Of a DNA stretch of 64,000 nucleotides, positions 32,411 to 43,170 are shown one piece after another. The translations under genes and the position numbers were made by a program. The DNA is from Magicicada septendecula (Eukaryota; Arthropoda; Insecta; Hemiptera; Cicadidae), in assembly GCA_034769895.1 (NCBI GenBank), contig CM068373.1, positions 279,071,658 to 279,135,657 of the forward strand, in the 5' to 3' direction. Numbering within the stretch: the stretch's first letter is position 1; each line of letters opens with the position of its first letter. The notes under the pieces are model-generated. The model did not search any database. It was not told the origin of the DNA and saw nothing but the letters and a program-made list of their open reading frames with translations.

Positions 32411-34088
32411 ATCTAGCCGATTTACCCAGCGTTGCTCGGGTTCATAATTTATTCATAGGCTCATAGGCACCTATTCTTGTTCTAACGTTATATTACTTGT
32501 ATATTGTATAATCTTCCTTATATTGTTACGTTCGCATTCTCACTGGATTAATACTCTGTAGCGCACCTGTTTAAGAACATGTCATAAACTGTATTCTTAT
32601 ATCTGGAGAAAAATTCTGTTGCGCGTGATGCTCCTGCTCGATTTCTAACTCTGGGAGAGGGCGAAGAGCTAAATTAGTTTTCAATAAAATGTCTACAGTA
32701 CTTGCACGCGCTGCGTATTTACTGTCTTTTATAATTCATTGTGTTAATGTTGAAATAAGGCATTTGTTAAATTAGTGTCTCCTAAACTTATTCTAACAAT
32801 ACAATACCTCTATAGATTTCAGCTTATCAATTTTTAAATTCAAACTGAAGCAAGTGCATTTATATTGTCTGAACACTATGATCTGAATACATTTGCTATC
32901 AAAACTTTGTTTTTTATACTCGCTTATAACTTACTTCGATCTTAACTTATCCACTTTTAAATTCAAACTGAAACAACTCTGAATTCACACACTATTAAGA
33001 AGTTTCTTAAGATGCATACACCACCTTTGATATCATAACCTATATCTTTATTTATAAGAACCGTGGACTCTGGCCCCGCCGTCTTTCGCGGGATCCGACC
33101 TAAGACTCCCCGGGTTCCGTGGATGAACTCCGGGGAAGGCCCGTCGGACGACTCCCGCGCTATTTCCTACGCGGGAGACTTCCACCGATGCTATGGTAAC
33201 CAGAATCTATTCTATTGGGTTGCCATAGTAACCAGATCTAATAGTTTTTAAGACCCAAAGGACCCCCCAAAGGATCGTATCGAAAAAACACTTGTCCTAT
33301 GTTGGTTCTCCCGTTGCGTAAAATATTTGTGCCAAGTTTGGTTGAAATCGGTCCAGTGGTATAGGAGGAGATGTGGAAGACCCCAAAGGACCCCCGAAGG
33401 ATCGTATCGAAAAAAACCTACCCTAAGATTGGTTCTCCCGTTGAGTAAAATATTTGTGCCAAGTTTGGTTGAAATCGGTCAAGTGGTATAGGAGGAGATG
33501 TGGAAGACCCCAAAGGACCCCATCGAAGAAAACACCTATCCTATGTTGGTTCTCCCGTTGCGTAAAATATTTGTGCCAAGTTTGGTTGAAATCGGTCCAG
33601 TGGTTTAGGAGGAGATGTGGAAGACCCCAAAGAACCCCCAAAGGACCCCATCGAAGAAAACATATCCTATGTTGGTTCTCCCGCTGCGTAAAATATTTGT
33701 CCCAAGTTTGGTTGAAATCGGTCCAGTGGTTTAGGAGGAGATGTGGAACATACATAAAATGGGGGGGGTTTTGCCCCTTAGGAGTGAAAGTTTTTAAAAC
33801 CGTTTCTTAGTGAGCACCTAAGACCTATGATGAAGCTATGTTCAAAGTTTCATTGATATCCATTCAGTAGTTTTTGCTCTACGTTGATTCTATGTCAGTC
33901 AGTCAGGCAAACTTTCCCCCCCTTTTCCCCCTTTAAAGGTAGAATTTCCAAAAATCCCTTCTTAGCGGATACCTACATCACATAAGGAACCTACATGCCA
34001 AATTTCAAGTTTCTAGGTGTTATAGTTTCGGAGATTTCGTGATGAGTCAGTGAGTGAGTCAGTGGTATTTCTCTTTTATATATATAGA
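32411..34088 (+). mobile_element. Unclassified interspersed repeat C, second copy
   Basis: Begins agccgatttacccagcgttg and ends cagtggtatttctcttttat plus a short (TA)n-gat. It follows the first copy head-to-tail with no spacer. It shares the block at 33768-33875 with 32248-32352 and carries an internal tandem array (33250-33747). ORFs of 62-118 codons here come from the array. Confidence 0.55.
33250..33747. repeat. Tandem repeat, four units of about 117-127 bp
   Basis: Units start at 33250, 33377, 33504 and 33621, each with aagacccCaaaggac..., gttggttctcccgttg, gtaaaatatttgtgccaagt and ggtataggaggagatgtgg. The third is shorter by about 10 bp. Confidence 0.9.
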
Positions 34089-34405
34089 TTGTATAGTATA
34101 GGCCTAAAGTATTGTAATAAATTTAATGCAGTCTATAAATAATACTACTTCCATTACTTCTTTAACTCTGTATTTGCAATACGAAAGTGATTTTTTATTT
34201 CAAACATTACTACAGCTTCTTATAAAGTTTCCTAACTAGATGTAGGCTATCAATACAGTGATTAGACAATAAATATAGCCTATAACAGTGAAGTGTTTTT
34301 CTATATAATACTTAAAGATAAATTGGATTATAAACACCCGTCTTTTGAGAGGAGGACCTCAGAATAAATCCGCCCCGGGCCACCAGTGGCCTAGGTACCC
34401 CACTG

Positions 34406-34900
34406 CAATCATCCTCCGATTGTGGATTTCTACCCTTTCTGCGCTCTGCTGCATTCGAACTCTCTCTACCTCAGTTTTTGTTCTTCCCACTTTCCTTTTG
34501 CCATCTGAGTCATACAGTAAGGGTCCTGAGGGTCCATCCTGACAACATGACCTGCCCGTCTAAACCGTCCTATCTTTATCTTCTTGATTATTCTCATGTC
34601 GTCTAGTAGTAGGTTATATAACTCTTCATTAGTTCTTTTTCTCCAGACACCTACCTCCTACACTGACCCATATATTCGTTTCAGTATTTTCCTCTCAAAT
34701 CTTCCCAGCGCATTGTCGGTGCTTCTGCTCAGAGCCCATGCCACCTATGCATACAGTAGCACTGAAACAAGCAGTGCCTTGTATAAGAAGCTCTTTGTTG
34801 CCGTTGTCAGCATTTTGGAATCTTTAATTTGTAAGATTTTCATTGGTCACAAGTGAACCCAGGTAAGTCAATGCCTTTACTATTTTAAATCTGCCCGGCC
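34406..34900 (-). mobile_element. LINE 3' end, decayed
   Basis: On the minus strand the peptides NALGRFERKILKRIYGSV, GVWRKRTNEELYNLL and GRFRRAGHVVRMD appear in order (about 34790 down to 34540). They match the C-terminal region after the RT of RTE-like LINEs. Broken by stops. Confidence 0.75.
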
Positions 34901-35022
34901 AATAAATTTTACTGATGTACTGCCCGGTCAATAAATGTCAATTGTTTAACAGTATTGCACGAAATAATATACACTTCACCGACTACATATGTCCGCATAA
35001 TACAATAATTCATTAAAATTAC

Positions 35023-35162
35023 ATTTGAAGTGTTTACTGGGCTGTTTGGCCGTGGTACGGGGTTTACAAACAAACCACGGCCAGGATTCATAAACAAAAA
35101 CAGGGTTTGGTTTGTTTGTGAACACTGGACCACAGCCAAACAGCCCGGTAAACACTTCAAAT
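35023..35162. repeat. Foldback palindrome with 55-bp arms
   Basis: 35023-35077 is the imperfect reverse complement of 35108-35162 (atttgaagtgtttac, gggctgtttggc, acaaacaaacca and complements) around a 30-bp centre. No coding. It could be a small foldback element. Confidence 0.85.
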
Positions 35163-35503
35163 ATAACTGACACCGGCCGTAAAAGCCTGAGATCATTAAA
35201 ATCACTTTCCGCTATAGGCACTTTAAGTCGCCGAATATAAAAACTGACTGACTGGTTCGGAAAGGGCGATTTTATACGTTACCTATGTAGTGTGAATCAT
35301 ACACGATTGACCTCGATACCAGTAGAACAATCGACAAACCTCTGGAACGGTTTACAGCATTGCGTAATGCTGCCGCCCACACAACGCGTGCAAAAAGTCA
35401 CGTAGCGCGTATGGTATTTAAGTCTTCAATGCATTAATATACACACTTTAATTTTTTTTACTTTTATTTTAGCAGTATATTCCTAAGCAAAGTTTAGGAA
35501 AGC

Positions 35504-36279
35504 AAAAGTATGTATACAAAGGTTAGGTGAGGTATACAAAGAGCTAAATCAAAAATCCGCTGGAATGGGACTGAATGTAAATTAAATGTCAGCAAAACTA
35601 AATACATGATAATTTTTCCATCAGAAACGAGAAGAAATTTATATAATTTATGCATAGAGGATAATTCATTAGATATAAACTTAGTTAATAAGTTCAGATA
35701 CCTGGATAACATGATAGATAATGAAAGGTCCATAAACACTACAATATATGACAGGTACAAATAGGAAATAGGGCGTATTATGCCAACAGTAGACTATTGA
35801 CAAACAAACTCATTAGTCGTAACACACACAAAAAATATATATAAGACACTTATCACATCCGTTGTTACTTATGGAGGCAAGACATGGATACTGATAAAAA
35901 ATGAACAAGAAACACTACAAAGGTTTGAAAGACATGTTTATGGCCCGGTTAAAGAAGATGACGAATAGAAAATAAGAATAACCAGAAGATAGATTACCTA
36001 TTTAAGATTCGTAAGGGTTCAACGAATACAAAGGCTAGGTCACCTAAAGCCCATGGATGATCTGCGTATACCAAACGAAATCCTGAGGACGCAAGTCTGT
36101 AAAAGCAGAAAGAGGGCCCGACCTAGTACTAGATGCTTGGATGTTGTGTTGGAAGATATAAGAAGAATAGGTGTACGGGGTTACACAGATATGGCAATGG
36201 ATAGGAGACATTGGAGAAGATTAGTGTTGGAAACCAGAGTTCATGTTGGGCGCAGTACTGAAGAAGAAAAGTATGTATA
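35504..36279 (+). mobile_element. 5'-truncated LINE with 13-bp target duplication
   Basis: A 750-bp body encodes LNVSKTKYMIIFPSE-like, FRYLDNMI (F.YLG..I), VVTYGGKTWIL (YGSETW), QRFERHVYGPV, RIQRLGHLKPM and DRRHWRRLVLE in order. These are consecutive landmarks of an RTE-like ORF C terminus. Several stops break it. AAAAGTATGTATA flanks both ends (35504-35516, 36267-36279), a target duplication that fixes the insertion limits. Confidence 0.9.
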
Positions 36280-37094
36280 GGAAAGTAAAATAAACTTATG
36301 GATTAATCAAAACGAACCAATATGATGACTGCTTCCATCATCCGGTTTCCGGCATTAGACTAGTCTGTTGGGAGTTCGGCGAAGTCGTTAGATTATTGCA
36401 GACTTTCCACCACACCAAAACAACTACATAGTCGAAGCATGAAAGCAGTATGGAAACTTAACAATAGTTCTGGCACTAAATAAGTTGCCCGAGAAGCGTG
36501 ATTTTAATTCTGCCGAATCCTGCTCTGAACCGAAAAATATAAGCGAAGGCATTTACCCAGAAAGCAGTTTATCTACGGATGAGTCCACTTTCAAATTATG
36601 TGCTGCGGAAGGGAAATGTAGAATCAGCTGTTATGCAAAACTGGCCAAGCAAAGGTGTAGCCAGTATTTGTGCAGCGTATATTTAAATTTTTACAATATT
36701 ATTTCAGCATTACATTCCAAAATAAAGTATAGGAAAAGAAAAGTATAATAGACAAAACTGTACGATCGAACAAGACGAATAATTGTGAGATCAGACAGAA
36801 AATTGTTGTCCCCATTGAGATGCAATCAGAAAACTGGACGGAGCAAAAACAAACGGGAGACAAATACGCTGAGATACGTCTGGTCAGGAGACGGCAACGT
36901 AAGAAAATCGGTGCAATAAATCGCTGCGACAGTGTGGCTGACTTGGTCAATTTTTTATTGGAGTAACATCGCCGTGACAAAGTTGATTACCACAGGCAAC
37001 CCTTTAAACGTCACAGTAACTTCTACCGTACGTTTTCTATATCTACACGTAAGATTCCTTCTCCAGTAATAAAGCATACGCTGTACAAACACAA

Positions 37095-37095
<1 letters not shown>
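36280..37095. other. No gene seen
   Basis: An 87-codon ORF at 36485-36748 has no recognised domain. A 21-bp-scale echo of agtataggaaaa(g) at 36730 resembles the LINE target flank. Confidence 0.5.

Positions 37096-37155
<60 letters not shown>
37096..37155. repeat. (TG)n microsatellite
   Basis: About 29 TG units abutting the left inverted arm. Confidence 0.95.
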
Positions 37156-37156
<1 letters not shown>

Positions 37157-37529
37157 ATTGATTTACTTACAAACTTTTGATGATGCTGGTACGTTTCAGT
37201 AAAACGTGCGTCAGGTATTGAAACGACAAAACATAGTACATTACTTGCAGAAGAAAGTATATTGAATACTATCCAAATATTACACACACACACACACACA
37301 CACACATAATCGTTATAATAATAATAATAGTTATAATAATTATTATTATATATACTGTAATATTTTTGTATATAGGTAACTCGAAGTTTCTTGCAGCAAT
37401 TATATAATATTGTGATATTATTCAATGAAGTTTCTTCTGCAAATAATGTATTGCGTTTTTGTTTCATCACCTGCCGCACGTTTTACTGAAATGTACCACC
37501 ATCATCAGAGATTTGTATGTAAATCAATG
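37156..37529. repeat. Inverted pair with 61-bp arms
   Basis: 37156-37216 is the imperfect reverse complement of 37469-37529 (cattgatttac, gatgatg.tggtac, tttcagtaaaacgtgcg.cagg). Each arm has a TGATGATG...GTAAAACG hairpin reminiscent of a decayed hammerhead core. The 252-bp centre contains (CA)n at 37282-37306. The right arm lies downstream of a minus-strand PLE endonuclease relic. Confidence 0.75.
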
Positions 37530-37789
37530 ACAATCGAATAAATTCTACGTTAATATAGAAACTAACGAGTAATCGAAATTTGTTTCAATTTTAATTTAAA
37601 ATACCTGACAATCGATTTAAGTCGATTAGTTAACAGTTGTTTTGATGTTTATTTACTTAAACAGCTGTTTTGTTGGTCATATTGGAAATATTTAATGTTT
37701 TCGTTTTATTTATTTTTATTTATTTTAATATAGATATAATTTTAAATACATCATCTTGTTTTGTTTTTATTTTATTCTTTAATTAATAA

Positions 37790-38100
37790 ATTGTATTGTT
37801 ATTGTGTTTGTAAATGTTAAGATTTCTTCAAATATTTATTTTTTGACCTTTATGCATGTTTTTATTAATTTTATATTTTCAATGCTTGGAAATTGGTGGT
37901 TATTATTTAGACAATGTGTAGTTAAATTATATTTATAAATTTTTAGTTTTAAAAATGCATTGCGGTGTTGAAGAAATCTATCAAATAGTTTTTTCTTTGT
38001 CTGGACTACGTAAAATTTGTTGCAACCTGGACATTCTATTTTGTATATTCCGTTTTTATTGTGAATATTGGATTTAGTTTTAGGTTTTATTTGATTAAAA
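37790..38100 (-). pseudogene. Penelope-like GIY-YIG endonuclease relic
   Basis: Minus-strand frame from about 38085 to 37850 reads NGIYKIQCPGCNKFYVVQT, KKLFDRFLQH and then ITTHCLNNNH-like sequence to a stop. It has the GIY motif, YVV in place of YIG, the CxxC pair typical of Penelope elements (CPGC) and the R..QH segment. RT is absent, so it is 5'-truncated. The family is that of the PLE at 28470-28991 or a close one. Confidence 0.8.
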
Positions 38101-38217
38101 ATTACATTATCTGTATTATAAGATACTAGCTGTTATAACCGCTGTTATTATTATTATTATGTATATATAACAATTTTATTACAAGAATATGTTATATATT
38201 TTTTTAAATATTCTACA

Positions 38218-38650
38218 GTGTTTCGATTGTTTAAACTATCATGATCAGAATGTTAGTACATATGCCCATGCCCAGTACCCATGCGCGTCTCTTATTCACC
38301 TTTCTCCTCCATTCATCCGTCTTAATGTACATTAATTCTCCTAACCTCCAGGACTACCCGAACTCGAAGATTCTCATGCTGGTCGCTCGTGTCCATTATA
38401 AAATTTGCTTAGCTAGTCTGGTGCCCAAAATTGTTGTATGACAGCCATACCAAATACTTGTCATCTTTCCGTTTTTCTAGTGACGTTTCTTTAATTCCCA
38501 TCAGTTCTAGGATCCTTTAATTCAAGATACATCCATGTATAGAACAGTGTTACCTTCTGTTACTCTCCGTGCTTCCAAGCCATTCAGATTCTGATGATGA
38601 CAGTTTAAACTATTGAAACTTCTAACAGCTATAAATATTTTATGAACTTT
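38218..38650. repeat. Inverted pair with GTTTAAAC hairpins
   Basis: The minus strand at 38220-38248 reads CTGATCATGATAGTTTAAAC then AATCGAAAC. The plus strand at 38591-38619 reads CTGATGATGACAGTTTAAAC then TATTGAAAC. Flanks on both sides also match as diverged inverted copies. The plus copy fits the hammerhead CUGANGA/GAAA core. A third related copy ends the window (63930-63966). Confidence 0.6.
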
Positions 38651-39207
38651 ATATTTTTTTATTAAACTGTAATTCTTTTGCATATACTTTCACAATGACT
38701 AGGGTACTCAGCTGCGTATGGTGCAAGTGTTGTATCTCAGGAACTAAAACTAATAAAATTATTTTCATGTCATATTCGTTTTTGTGGACCAAAAATTAGT
38801 AATATTTGACTATTTTTAGGAAGGAAACAAAATAAAAGATTTTGTTGTTGTACAGTGGATAATTTATGCAACAGTTATTAAGGTCGCCATTCGTTCTGTT
38901 GTCGCCGTAGTAAAATTATTCTTGTGCACGTAGGCTGTCCTTCCTCCTCTTGTATAGAACAAGTCATTATTTATATTAACAAATGTTACAGTGGAGTACT
39001 ATAGCCGACGACACGCAACAGCCCTTTGTCTACTTTGCACGCACACTGACTGACGTAAGGCATTTGTTCAAAATATATTAACGTACGAGGATACATAAAA
39101 AAAAGGAAAATAAAATAATCGTTATTTTTACTTGTGTCTCATAAATGAAACTTACATTACTAACTACATAATACTTCTGAGAATTTAGTCCATCTCTTAA
39201 CGAGTTA
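38651..39207. other. No gene seen
   Basis: AT-rich, no ORF of note. Confidence 0.55.
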
Positions 39208-40090
39208 TTGAATTCCTCCAGATCCGGGAGATTTGTTTTGTTTTTGTATTATGCGCAACCAGGGGGCACGATATTTAACAGAATGCTGCAGTGTCTAGTT
39301 TGTGCTGATGACGTAGTACTTATCGCAAGAACCCAACAAGACCTAGAAGAGAGTTTCTTAAGCCTAGAGGAGGCCGCAAAGAATTTAGGTCTAAACGTAA
39401 ACACAGAAAAGACGAAATAATACATATTAACAGGCAGTAAAATGCAAGAGAGAATAGCACCCCTGGTAAGTGGAGGGCACAAATTTCAAAAAGTCGAAAA
39501 ATTTAAATACCTGGCTGGGCTCACTAGTTACTGAGGACAACATTATAGCCGAAGAAATAAAATAAAGCATATCTGCTGGTAACAGATGTTACTTCTCCCT
39601 ACAAGAAATATTTAAATGTAAAAACATAAGTAGAGCAAGCAAGATTTGGCTCTACAAAACAGTTCTTAAGCCAGTGTTCATGTACGGTTCTGAAACTTGG
39701 ACAGTGACAGTCATAGAGGAAGAGTGGTTGCGCAGGTGGAAAAGAAAAGTCCTCAGGAGGATATTTGGTGCTGTGAACGTCCAAGGAACACGAAGAATAA
39801 GGACGAGTGCAGAAATCCAGCAAATCTATGGAGAACCAGATATCGTCACTGACAGTAAGAAAAGTAGAACCCGGTGGCAGGGCATGTCCATAGAATGTTA
39901 GAGACATCCACATTGAAGAACATTTTTACAGGAAGATCTGGTGAGAGAAGAAGGAGGTGTCGGCTCAGAAAACGATGGTTGGATGATCTTGAGGACGACT
40001 TGCGCAAGCTCGGTGTAGGAGACTGAGAGCAGTGGATCGAGACGACTAGAGGCGGATTGTCCAGGGGTCAAGGCTCTCTAAGAGCTGTAT
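39208..40090 (+). mobile_element. LINE fragment with RT catalytic motif
   Basis: The plus strand keeps the RT palm motif as CADDVVLIARTQQDLEE (FADD/YADD family, 39300-39355), then NLGLNVNTEKTK. After a frame change come FMYGSETWTV (39676), KVLRRIFGAV and, at 39960-40030, RKRWLDDLEDDLRKLG-like sequence. Order and spacing match the second half of an RTE-like ORF2. Multiple frameshifts: a dead copy. Confidence 0.85.
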
Positions 40091-40139
40091 CGCTAATTGA
40101 GAGAGATAGAGAGAGAGAGAGAGAGACACGATTCTATGA

Positions 40140-40820
40140 TATCGTCATCATCATCATCGTCTTCAAGGAGGATCAGATCAAGAATGGTTTGCTCCGTTCC
40201 CAAGCAGACAGACTAGAGCTGGTCTCTCCAACTCTTCTTCGGACACCCCACACCTCTCTCCTTCCTTTCGGCTTATAATCCAATAGTTGTTTGGGGACGT
40301 GGCGGTTAAGAACTTTTAGCCATTTTAGCCGACACTGGGAATTTCTATCTACTACACTCAAAATATTAACTTTCTGTTGTATATCTGCATTTCGTCTATG
40401 ATCTTTGGGCTATACCCCCTTGGAAATGGACCAATGTGCCTGGAATTTCTTTAATGTCCAATTCTTAGACCTGTAGAGAAGAGTAGGCAAGGCCATCAGG
40501 TTACAGAACTTAATTTTAGAGTTCTCCTTATTGTCCCGCACACATGGATGATCTTACGTAGCTAATTCATTACTCCGTTGTTGTAGACACATTAAAGGCT
40601 ACGTTTTCGAAATTACTGACCTGCTTCAGAACAGTATCATCTACAACGTTTCCCCGTATGGGATCAGATCCTTGAAAAACAATCACCTTTTAGTTCAATG
40701 TGGAAATCTGTAATACGAAATCCTTGCATATCCGATATAATGAGTCTACAGACATATGCAAGCCTAATCTGCAGATTACACGATAGAATAATCATCGAAG
40801 AAGGTTGATATTTTGGTGTT
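40140..40820 (-). mobile_element. LINE 3' fragment
   Basis: Minus strand: NSQCRLKWLKVLNRHVPKQL, LDYKPKGRREVW and GVRRRVGE (40345-40185), a variant of 'W..H..RM...R.PK..L.Y.P.GRRDRGRPR.RW'. Upstream lie ITDFHIELKGD, DDTVLKQVSNF and SNWTLKKF-like pieces (40700-40440). It is head-on to the preceding LINE. Confidence 0.65.
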
Positions 40821-41486
40821 GACGTCCCTAATAGCCCGAGAATGGCACGATGAATTCTCAGTGCCAGATGGATAAGATGGAACGAATCCTTACTAGCTTG
40901 GAATGTAACCACAACCACCACGAAACCATTCCTCAACTTGTGAACGTCGGGTTCACAAGACTACGGCCTGACTGGTTGACGATCCCTTTGTACCATTCCT
41001 TGATACGTCTCGTGCGGTGTGATTGACCTCCGTGCACAAGCTCAAGTAGGCTATACGCAACATGTATGCCCGAAGGCGTAAGACTTCCTTTCACCTTCGG
41101 GTGCGGGCAAAGAAGCACTAAGGCCAGAGTCACTCCGGATGCGTTTCCTTCCCTCGGGCTCCATAGATTCCATCGTACGCCAGTCCGCCGGGGGGGGGGG
41201 GAGCACAAGTGTGACAAGTCTGAAAGTATTACAAAGTCTCACTGTGTTTCAGTGAAAATCCCTTACAGCTACTTACCACGGTCTCCAGTGTAACCCTGGC
41301 TGCAATGTAAATTGTCATAGCTATTCTTGCATGCCTTAGTTAAGTTTTAGATATACATTAATGTAAGTCTTATGTTTCCACATTTACGGTCTTTACTACA
41401 ACAAAATAAATAGCAAATAACAACCAAATAACAAAGTCGTCGTCGTCGTTATCCTTTACGGCTTAGGCTAGTAGCCTGTTCCAGTC
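40821..41486. other. No gene identified; GC-richer patch
   Basis: Bases 40930-41220 are GC-rich and open in a minus frame of 94 codons (40933-41217) beginning MSHLCSPPPRRTG. I recognise no domain; it may be repeat-derived. An 11-G run lies near 41190. Confidence 0.45.
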
Positions 41487-42179
41487 TCAATGGAACTCAT
41501 CCAACCGTCGTTTACGGAGTCTTCCCACACTTCTCTTCCCTCTTGGACGATAGTCAAGGGCTCTTCTTGAAAATCTAGTTGGATCCATTCTCTCTACGTG
41601 TAACCGCCATTCCGTTTTGTATCGGGAGATTTTCTCATTTAAGCTTTCAGCTATGCCTAGCTCCATTCTAATATGATCATTTCTGATAAGATCTATCCTG
41701 GTACAACCTTTTACAGCCCTCAAGAACCTCATTTCCCCTCCGCATATTCTAGATATGTCTTTGGCCTTTCTAATCCAACTCTCACTACCATACAGTAGTT
41801 GTGGTATGACCATTACATTATAATATTTCAATTACGTCTCTTTCCTTGTTTTTTTCTTTACGTGTTTAATGATACATTCACAAAACGACTGGAAGATACT
41901 AATTTTGCTTTCAACCTTCTTATCATCTTGGTATGCAATGCTACACCTTAGATACTTAAAATCTGGCACCTGTTCTATTGGCAAGTCCTGTATGACAGTC
42001 TTTGTTCTAATATGATTTGCTCCATAAAAATCGATAACTTTTTTTGGATAGGGAAGTCTTTGTTTTAATTTTTTAATTTTATTCAGAAAATCTAAGCCCA
42101 CCAGAGACCGCCAGAACTTTGCCCCCACAAGGTAATCCTGGCCGTGGGACCGTCGTATTGTGGAATAGGTTTTCAGCAA
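41487..42179 (-). mobile_element. LINE C-terminal region, one frameshift
   Basis: Two minus-strand frames meet at 41831/41832. The upstream frame has IRTKTVIQDLPIEQVPDFKY (FKYLG-type block) and VESKISIFQ. The downstream frame has LKYYNVM-like start, LLYGSESWI, EMRFLRAVKGCTRIDLIRN, YKTEWRLHVERMDPTRFSRR and ALDYRPRGKRSVGRLRKRR. This is the best-preserved LINE 3' end here, and the two frames join across a single indel. RTE-like. Confidence 0.85.
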
Positions 42180-42659
42180 ACAAATTACACGTTACAGTGT
42201 GCAATAATTAGGTTTAGGCTTGTGTATAATGAAAACGTGCAGGGCAGTCGGCCTTACTAAGAAGCACTCTACAATTAACCTCAAAGCCGGCCGAGACACT
42301 GTTTGGAGTTACATTCGGACTGCCACAATGTTTAATTCAGTAGTACAACCCCGAAAATTGTGGGAGCTTAAGGACGCATCGATAAGCGGCTTAATGTTGC
42401 GTACCACCTTTGCTCGTATTGACACGTCTTTGAAGAAACGCAGTCACCACAGACATTTTTTGTAACTTACTTTTTCATCTGTTACAGTTGAAACATACGT
42501 TTTCCGATATAAAATTAACGTATAAGGCAGCACCACTTATCTAACAGAAGGCGCTTTCAACAGATTATTTGCAATTTTTTCAACAAACTGCAAACAATGT
42601 CCAACATCGGATGCGTCCCTACGCTTTTTGCGTTATACAAAGTATTTCATACGTTTTCG
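42180..42659. other. No gene seen
   Basis: An 81-codon plus ORF (42220-42465) has no recognised domain. Confidence 0.5.
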
Positions 42660-43040
42660 TTTTCAAGTCGTTTTCAAGTTCATCGTCATCAACCAGCATC
42701 TTTATAACATAGCATAGGCAAGGCGCTGCCTGTTTCACCTTCAAAGATCCTCCGGCCATCTCTTCTTGGGACTAGCAACACACCTGTATCCTGTAGCCTT
42801 GTATTTCGAGACTTGTTCGACCAGTCTGAAATCTGACATTCTTTCTAAGTATTCCTTCCACAGTTGTTTTAATTTTTAAATTTTTCATTCAAGTTACAAA
42901 CACCTCCTTAGAACGATATTTCCTAGGCATGTATTTTACTATCTTGTTTATTGGTTGTTGTCCATAATTCACATCCAGAGGACAGTACAGGGACTGCCCG
43001 TGGAAATTTTGAGAGACTGTTTACAACTATTCTGTGTAAT
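42660..43040 (-). mobile_element. LINE 3' end related to 62830-63350
   Basis: Plus-strand landmarks cataggcaagcgctgcctgtt-like, ttcaaagatcctcc.gccatctctt, agtctgaaatctgacattct and gtacagggactgcc occur in the same order as at 62850-63235. On the minus strand these are the 3' end of an RTE-like LINE. Heavily decayed. Confidence 0.7.
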
Positions 43041-43063
43041 AGAAATATACTTAAAATTCAAAA

Positions 43064-43170
43064 ATATCAATTTCTCTGGTGTCCAGTAATTTATTCCTTT
43101 TTGCAATACCGGCAATCGTGCAAACCTCGTAACAATATATACCATTATAATGTTATGTGTTGTTTTCTAA
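43064..43170. repeat. Dispersed repeat A fragment
   Basis: tatcaatttctctggtgtcc...ctcgtaacaatata matches other repeat A copies. Confidence 0.4.

Larger units (their letters stand above)
31800..34405. mobile_element. hAT-like non-autonomous element, copy 2, split
   Basis: 31810-31863 and 34089-34405 align in order with the intact copy 25772-26435 (for example gcagcaatgataaattt; taaagtattgtaataaatttaatgca; ggattataaacacccgtctt; and the terminal ccactg). The left end is missing or unrecognisable. The break lies between gttta and ttgtata and is filled by 2225 bp of other repeats. Confidence 0.75.

Noticed and set aside
33063..33810. Overlapping 62-118-codon ORFs on both strands
   Set aside because: They are by-products of the four-unit tandem repeat at 33250-33747.
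40933..41217. 94-codon minus-strand ORF as a gene
   Set aside because: It has no recognised domain and sits in a GC-rich patch between LINE relics, with no supporting context.
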